DNA from: Buttiauxella sp. B2
GTDB lineage: Bacteria > Pseudomonadota > Gammaproteobacteria > Enterobacterales > Enterobacteriaceae
DNA length: 64,000 nucleotides
Direction: 5' to 3'
Assembly (NCBI RefSeq): GCF_006376615.1
Contig: NZ_VEXQ01000018.1
Location: 1 to 64,000, forward strand
The notes below the pieces were generated by a model. That model did not search any database, was not told the origin of the DNA, and saw nothing but the letters and a program-made list of their open reading frames with translations. Position numbers and translations under genes: made by a program. Positions within the stretch are counted from its first letter, which is position 1, and every line of letters begins with the position of its first letter. Of the stretch, positions 61,439 to 64,000 are shown one piece after another.

Positions 61439-62332
61439 TTAATTCGCAACCGCCCGCCTTATCCGCAAACCAAAGACGTTAATATACAACCCGCCCATAA
61501 TTAATGCGGCGCCCAACAGTTGGGTAAGCGACAATGTTTCGCCCAGCAACCATGCTGCACTTGCCATCCCCACGACCGGAACCAACAAAGACAACGGCGC
61601 AACACGCCATGTTTCGTATCGCCCAAGCAAACTCCCCCAAATGCCGTAACCGACAATTGTCGCGACGAACGCCAGATAAACCAGTGACAATATCGTCGTC
61701 ATATCAATGGCTACCAGGCTTTGCCACATCAATGCCGGGCCATCAAGAAGATAACTGGCGGCGAAAAACGGCAGCACCGGTGTTAATGCGCTCCACACCA
61801 CTAAAGACATAATTGGCGGACGCGCTTCAAGCATCATGATTTTTTTGTTAAAGATATTGCCACACGCCCAGCTTAAGGCTGCCGCCAGTGTCAGCATAAA
61901 GCCCAGTAACACAACATGCTGCCCACCAAGGCTACCTTCAATAAGCACCAATACGCCGATGACTGCGAGCGTGATCCCCAGCAGTTGTTTTCTTTGCAGA
62001 CGCTCCTGAAACACAAACGCGCCAAGAATAATGGTAAAGAATGCCTGAGCCTGAAGTACCAGTGACGCAAGCCCTGCGGGCATCCCAAACTTTATTGCGC
62101 TAAAGAGAAACGCAAACTGCCCAAAGCTTATGGTTAACCCGTAAGCGGCAAGCAGGCGAAAAGGAATTTTCGGACGCGCGACAAACAGCATTGCAGGAAA
62201 GGCAACCAGCGAGAAGCGTAAACCGGCCAGTAATAGCGGCGGCATGTTGTGTAATCCCATTTTAATGACCACAAAATTCAGCCCCCATACCACAACGACC
62301 AGCATCGCCAGCAGCCCATCTTTACGCGTCAT
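61439..62332 (-). CDS. eamA: Cysteine/O-acetylserine exporter EamA
   Basis: A 297-residue drug/metabolite transporter with ten membrane segments in two EamA repeats. The start at 62332 (MTRKDGLLAMLVVVVWGLNFVVIKMGLHNMPPLLLAGLRF) matches E. coli EamA (YdeD); the frame opens four codons earlier. Segments FGMPAGLASLVLQAQAFFTIILGAF and ATIVGYGIWGSLLGRYETWRVAPLSLLVPVVG are nearly identical. It exports O-acetylserine and cysteine. It follows marRAB in convergent orientation as in E. coli. Confidence 0.92.
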   Translation of the reverse strand: MTRKDGLLAMLVVVVWGLNFVVIKMGLHNMPPLLLAGLRFSLVAFPAMLFVARPKIPFRLLAAYGLTISFGQFAFLFSAIKFGMPAGLASLVLQAQAFFTIILGAFVFQERLQRKQLLGITLAVIGVLVLIEGSLGGQHVVLLGFMLTLAAALSWACGNIFNKKIMMLEARPPIMSLVVWSALTPVLPFFAASYLLDGPALMWQSLVAIDMTTILSLVYLAFVATIVGYGIWGSLLGRYETWRVAPLSLLVPVVGMASAAWLLGETLSLTQLLGAALIMGGLYINVFGLRIRRAVAN

Positions 62333-62519
62333 TCCCAGCTCCATTATATTGCGATTTTGTTAAAAACTACGGCTAAATCAAAATATAGAACAGATACAGA
62401 TGGCACTTTTAAACGTCAGTACAGAAAGTAATTCATGATAAAAGCCACCTATACTTTACTGATTCTTCATGCTAAATCTGATTCCCCACAACACATTAAC
62501 TCTAAAAATAAACGATAAA

Positions 62520-63725
62520 ATGGTATCCCTGACGACGCGTTTTTCTGGCAAGCAACTCTCCATCAGCGTTTTACTTCTCTCCTCGCTGCTCCTCACGGTA
62601 GGACGCGGCTTGACGCTGCCCTTTATGACCATTTACCTTTCCCAGAAATACGCTATGCCACTTAATGAAATTGGCATGGCATTGACCATTGCGCTCACCG
62701 CAGGCGTGGTATTTAGCCTGTGGTTTGGCATCCTGGCAGATAAGTTCGACAAAAAAATATACATGCTGCTGTCGATTATTATCTTCCTTGGCGGATTTAT
62801 TGCGATCCCGCTGGTGAATAATGCCGTCATGGTGGTGACGTTCTACTCGCTGATAAACTGCGCTTATTCGGTTTTTGCCACCGTACTCAAAGGTTACTTT
62901 TCCGATACGCTGGAAATTCACCAGAAACCGAAAATCTTTTCTCTCAACTACACCTTTGCCAATATTGGATGGACGGTAGGCCCACCGATTGGCACGCTGG
63001 CGGTGCTGCACAGCACCAACCTGCCATTCTGGTTATCCGCTCTGACGGCAATTATTCCGTTCATTGTGATTAGCCGTTACGTGCATAGCGTACCGGTGAG
63101 CGACACCCTCCAAAATAACAGTGTCGTGCTCTCACCGCGCCAGATGCTGAAAGACAAAGCATTGATGTACTTCACCTTATCGTCATTTCTCGGCTCACTG
63201 GTTTACGGTTCTTTTGCCGCCTGTTTATCGCAGTACGCCATTGCTATTTCAGATTCAGAACTGGCGCAAAAAGTGGTGGGCGTGGTGCTACCGGTGAATG
63301 CTTTTGTGGTGGTGGTTTTTCAGTATTTTGTCGGCAAACGCATTCGTCCGGACAACATCAAAAAACTGATGTTTTACGGCACGCTGTTTTTTATGGTAGG
63401 TCTTGCAGGCTTTATGATTTCAGGCGACAACCTGCTGCTGTGGGGAATTGCTGCTGCGCTGTTCACCATAGGTGAGCTTATCTACGCACCGGGTGAATAT
63501 ATGTTGGTCGATAACATCGCACCAACGGGGCTAAAAGCGAGCTACTTCTCGGCGCAACAACTCGGCTGGCTGGGTGGCGCGTGTAACCCACTGTTCACCG
63601 GTTTAATGCTGACCTGGCTGCCACCCTACATGCTATTTGTCGTGCTGATGGTAGCCGTTGCGTTGGCATATTTGATGGTGTTGATAGGCATGAAATCCAG
63701 TACATCACAGGCAGTCGCTTTTTAA
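62520..63725 (+). CDS. ydeE: MFS transporter YdeE
   Basis: About 401 residues from the ATG at 62520; an in-frame ATG at 62469 would add 17 residues, and neither has a strong ribosome-binding site. Twelve membrane segments. It matches E. coli YdeE, a dipeptide (Ala-Gln) exporter: SSLLLTVGRGLTLPFMTIYLSQ, GVVFSLWFGILADKFDKKIYMLL, INCAYSVFATVLKGYFSD and GELIYAPGEYMLVDNIAPTGLKASYFSAQQLGWLGG. It is divergent from eamA as in E. coli. Confidence 0.9.
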   Translation: MVSLTTRFSGKQLSISVLLLSSLLLTVGRGLTLPFMTIYLSQKYAMPLNEIGMALTIALTAGVVFSLWFGILADKFDKKIYMLLSIIIFLGGFIAIPLVNNAVMVVTFYSLINCAYSVFATVLKGYFSDTLEIHQKPKIFSLNYTFANIGWTVGPPIGTLAVLHSTNLPFWLSALTAIIPFIVISRYVHSVPVSDTLQNNSVVLSPRQMLKDKALMYFTLSSFLGSLVYGSFAACLSQYAIAISDSELAQKVVGVVLPVNAFVVVVFQYFVGKRIRPDNIKKLMFYGTLFFMVGLAGFMISGDNLLLWGIAAALFTIGELIYAPGEYMLVDNIAPTGLKASYFSAQQLGWLGGACNPLFTGLMLTWLPPYMLFVVLMVAVALAYLMVLIGMKSSTSQAVAF

Positions 63726-63752
63726 GTCGGGTAAGCGTTAGCGCCACCCGAC
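63726..63752. repeat. REP-like palindrome after ydeE
   Basis: GTCGGGT and ACCCGAC surround AAGCGTTAGCGCC, the pattern of enterobacterial REP/BIME units. It is between two convergent genes and may act as a transcription or mRNA-stability boundary. Confidence 0.65.
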
Positions 63753-63761
63753 AACACATTG

Positions 63762-64000
63762 TTACTCCAGATTCTTACGATACTGAATAAATCCAGGCTT
63801 ATCGGCTAACTTGTCGTATAACGCCTGGCCCGCCGCATTGGTTTCATGTGTGTGCCAGTAAACGCGTGAAGCGCCATGCGCTTTAGCATGTTGATACACA
63901 CCTTCAATCAATGCGCGCCCAACGCCTTTCCCACGTGATGCTGGCGCTGTGAAAAGATCCTCAAGATAGCAATGATCCCCAGCCGACCAGGTGCCACGGT
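63762..64000 (-). CDS. GNAT acetyltransferase, C-terminal part (runs off window)
   Basis: A frame enters from the right edge and ends at TAA 63762-63764, giving 78 C-terminal residues. DLFTAPASRGKGVGRALIEGVYQHAKAHGASRVYWHTHETNAAGQALYDKLADKPGFIQYRKNLE holds the acetyl-CoA-binding motif RGKGVGRAL and the GNAT N-terminal-to-C-terminal strand order. The substrate is unknown. The N-terminus lies outside the window. Confidence 0.82.
   Translation of the reverse strand, partial: RGTWSAGDHCYLEDLFTAPASRGKGVGRALIEGVYQHAKAHGASRVYWHTHETNAAGQALYDKLADKPGFIQYRKNLE

Noticed and set aside
1..64000. CRISPR arrays, rRNA and tRNA genes
   Set aside because: No spaced direct repeats of suitable length and no rRNA or tRNA-like segments were noticed.
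22000..64000. Tus-binding Ter sites
   Set aside because: I looked for the GTTGTAAC core in its consensus and found no convincing match. A systematic search would be needed to exclude degenerate sites.

Overview
The window is a piece of an enterobacterial chromosome (Enterobacteriaceae, related to Escherichia) at the replication terminus. The right-hand gene order uxaB, GGDEF gene, glsB, sad, yneJ, sotB, marC, marRAB, eamA, ydeE is that of the E. coli terminus. A perfect match to the E. coli dif site lies at 21987-22014. Three sequences fit the MatP site matS (19296, 49663, 55301), and FtsK-orienting KOPS octamers point toward dif from both sides. The genus cannot be fixed from sequence reading alone.

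Bases 1 to about 21.8 kb are a prophage with a contractile-type tail of the Bcep781/Pam3 kind. It runs from a leftward tail fibre (cut by the window edge) and an ERF single-strand annealing protein, through three putative morons, to a rightward block. That block holds terminase, portal, head, neck, sheath, tube, tail chaperones with a -1 frameshift site, tape measure, two baseplate genes, holin, endolysin, nested Rz/Rz1 spanins and a HigBA-type toxin-antitoxin pair. The block ends about 170 bp before dif. No integrase is visible here, although the left end of the prophage is outside the window. The arrangement suggests a tailed phage that integrates at dif with the host XerCD recombinase. The prophage also carries a matS and correctly oriented KOPS, as if fitted to life in the Ter domain.

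From 22 to about 42 kb is a patchwork accessory zone. It contains a transposase remnant, an acrEF-like efflux operon with a divergent TetR gene, and an AT-rich decarboxylase/antiporter pair (AdiA-like enzyme with PotE-like exchanger). An ars locus (arsR-arsB-arsC with a decayed divergent arsH) follows, then an aldehyde dehydrogenase with its TetR regulator, several envelope lipoproteins and a broken chemotaxis receptor gene.

From 42.8 to 50.6 kb are an iron/corrinoid-type ABC importer, an Rrf2 regulator divergent from a type II NADH dehydrogenase with a strong palindromic operator, a kinase-fold protein, a VF530 protein, dsbG and an alcohol-dehydrogenase-family gene. From 50.7 kb onward is the conserved core: uxaB with an ExuR/UxuR-type operator, a MASE1-GGDEF cyclase, glsB, sad/yneJ, a PhzF-family gene, sotB, marC, the marRAB operon with intact marbox, promoter and two MarR sites, eamA, ydeE and the end of a GNAT acetyltransferase gene.
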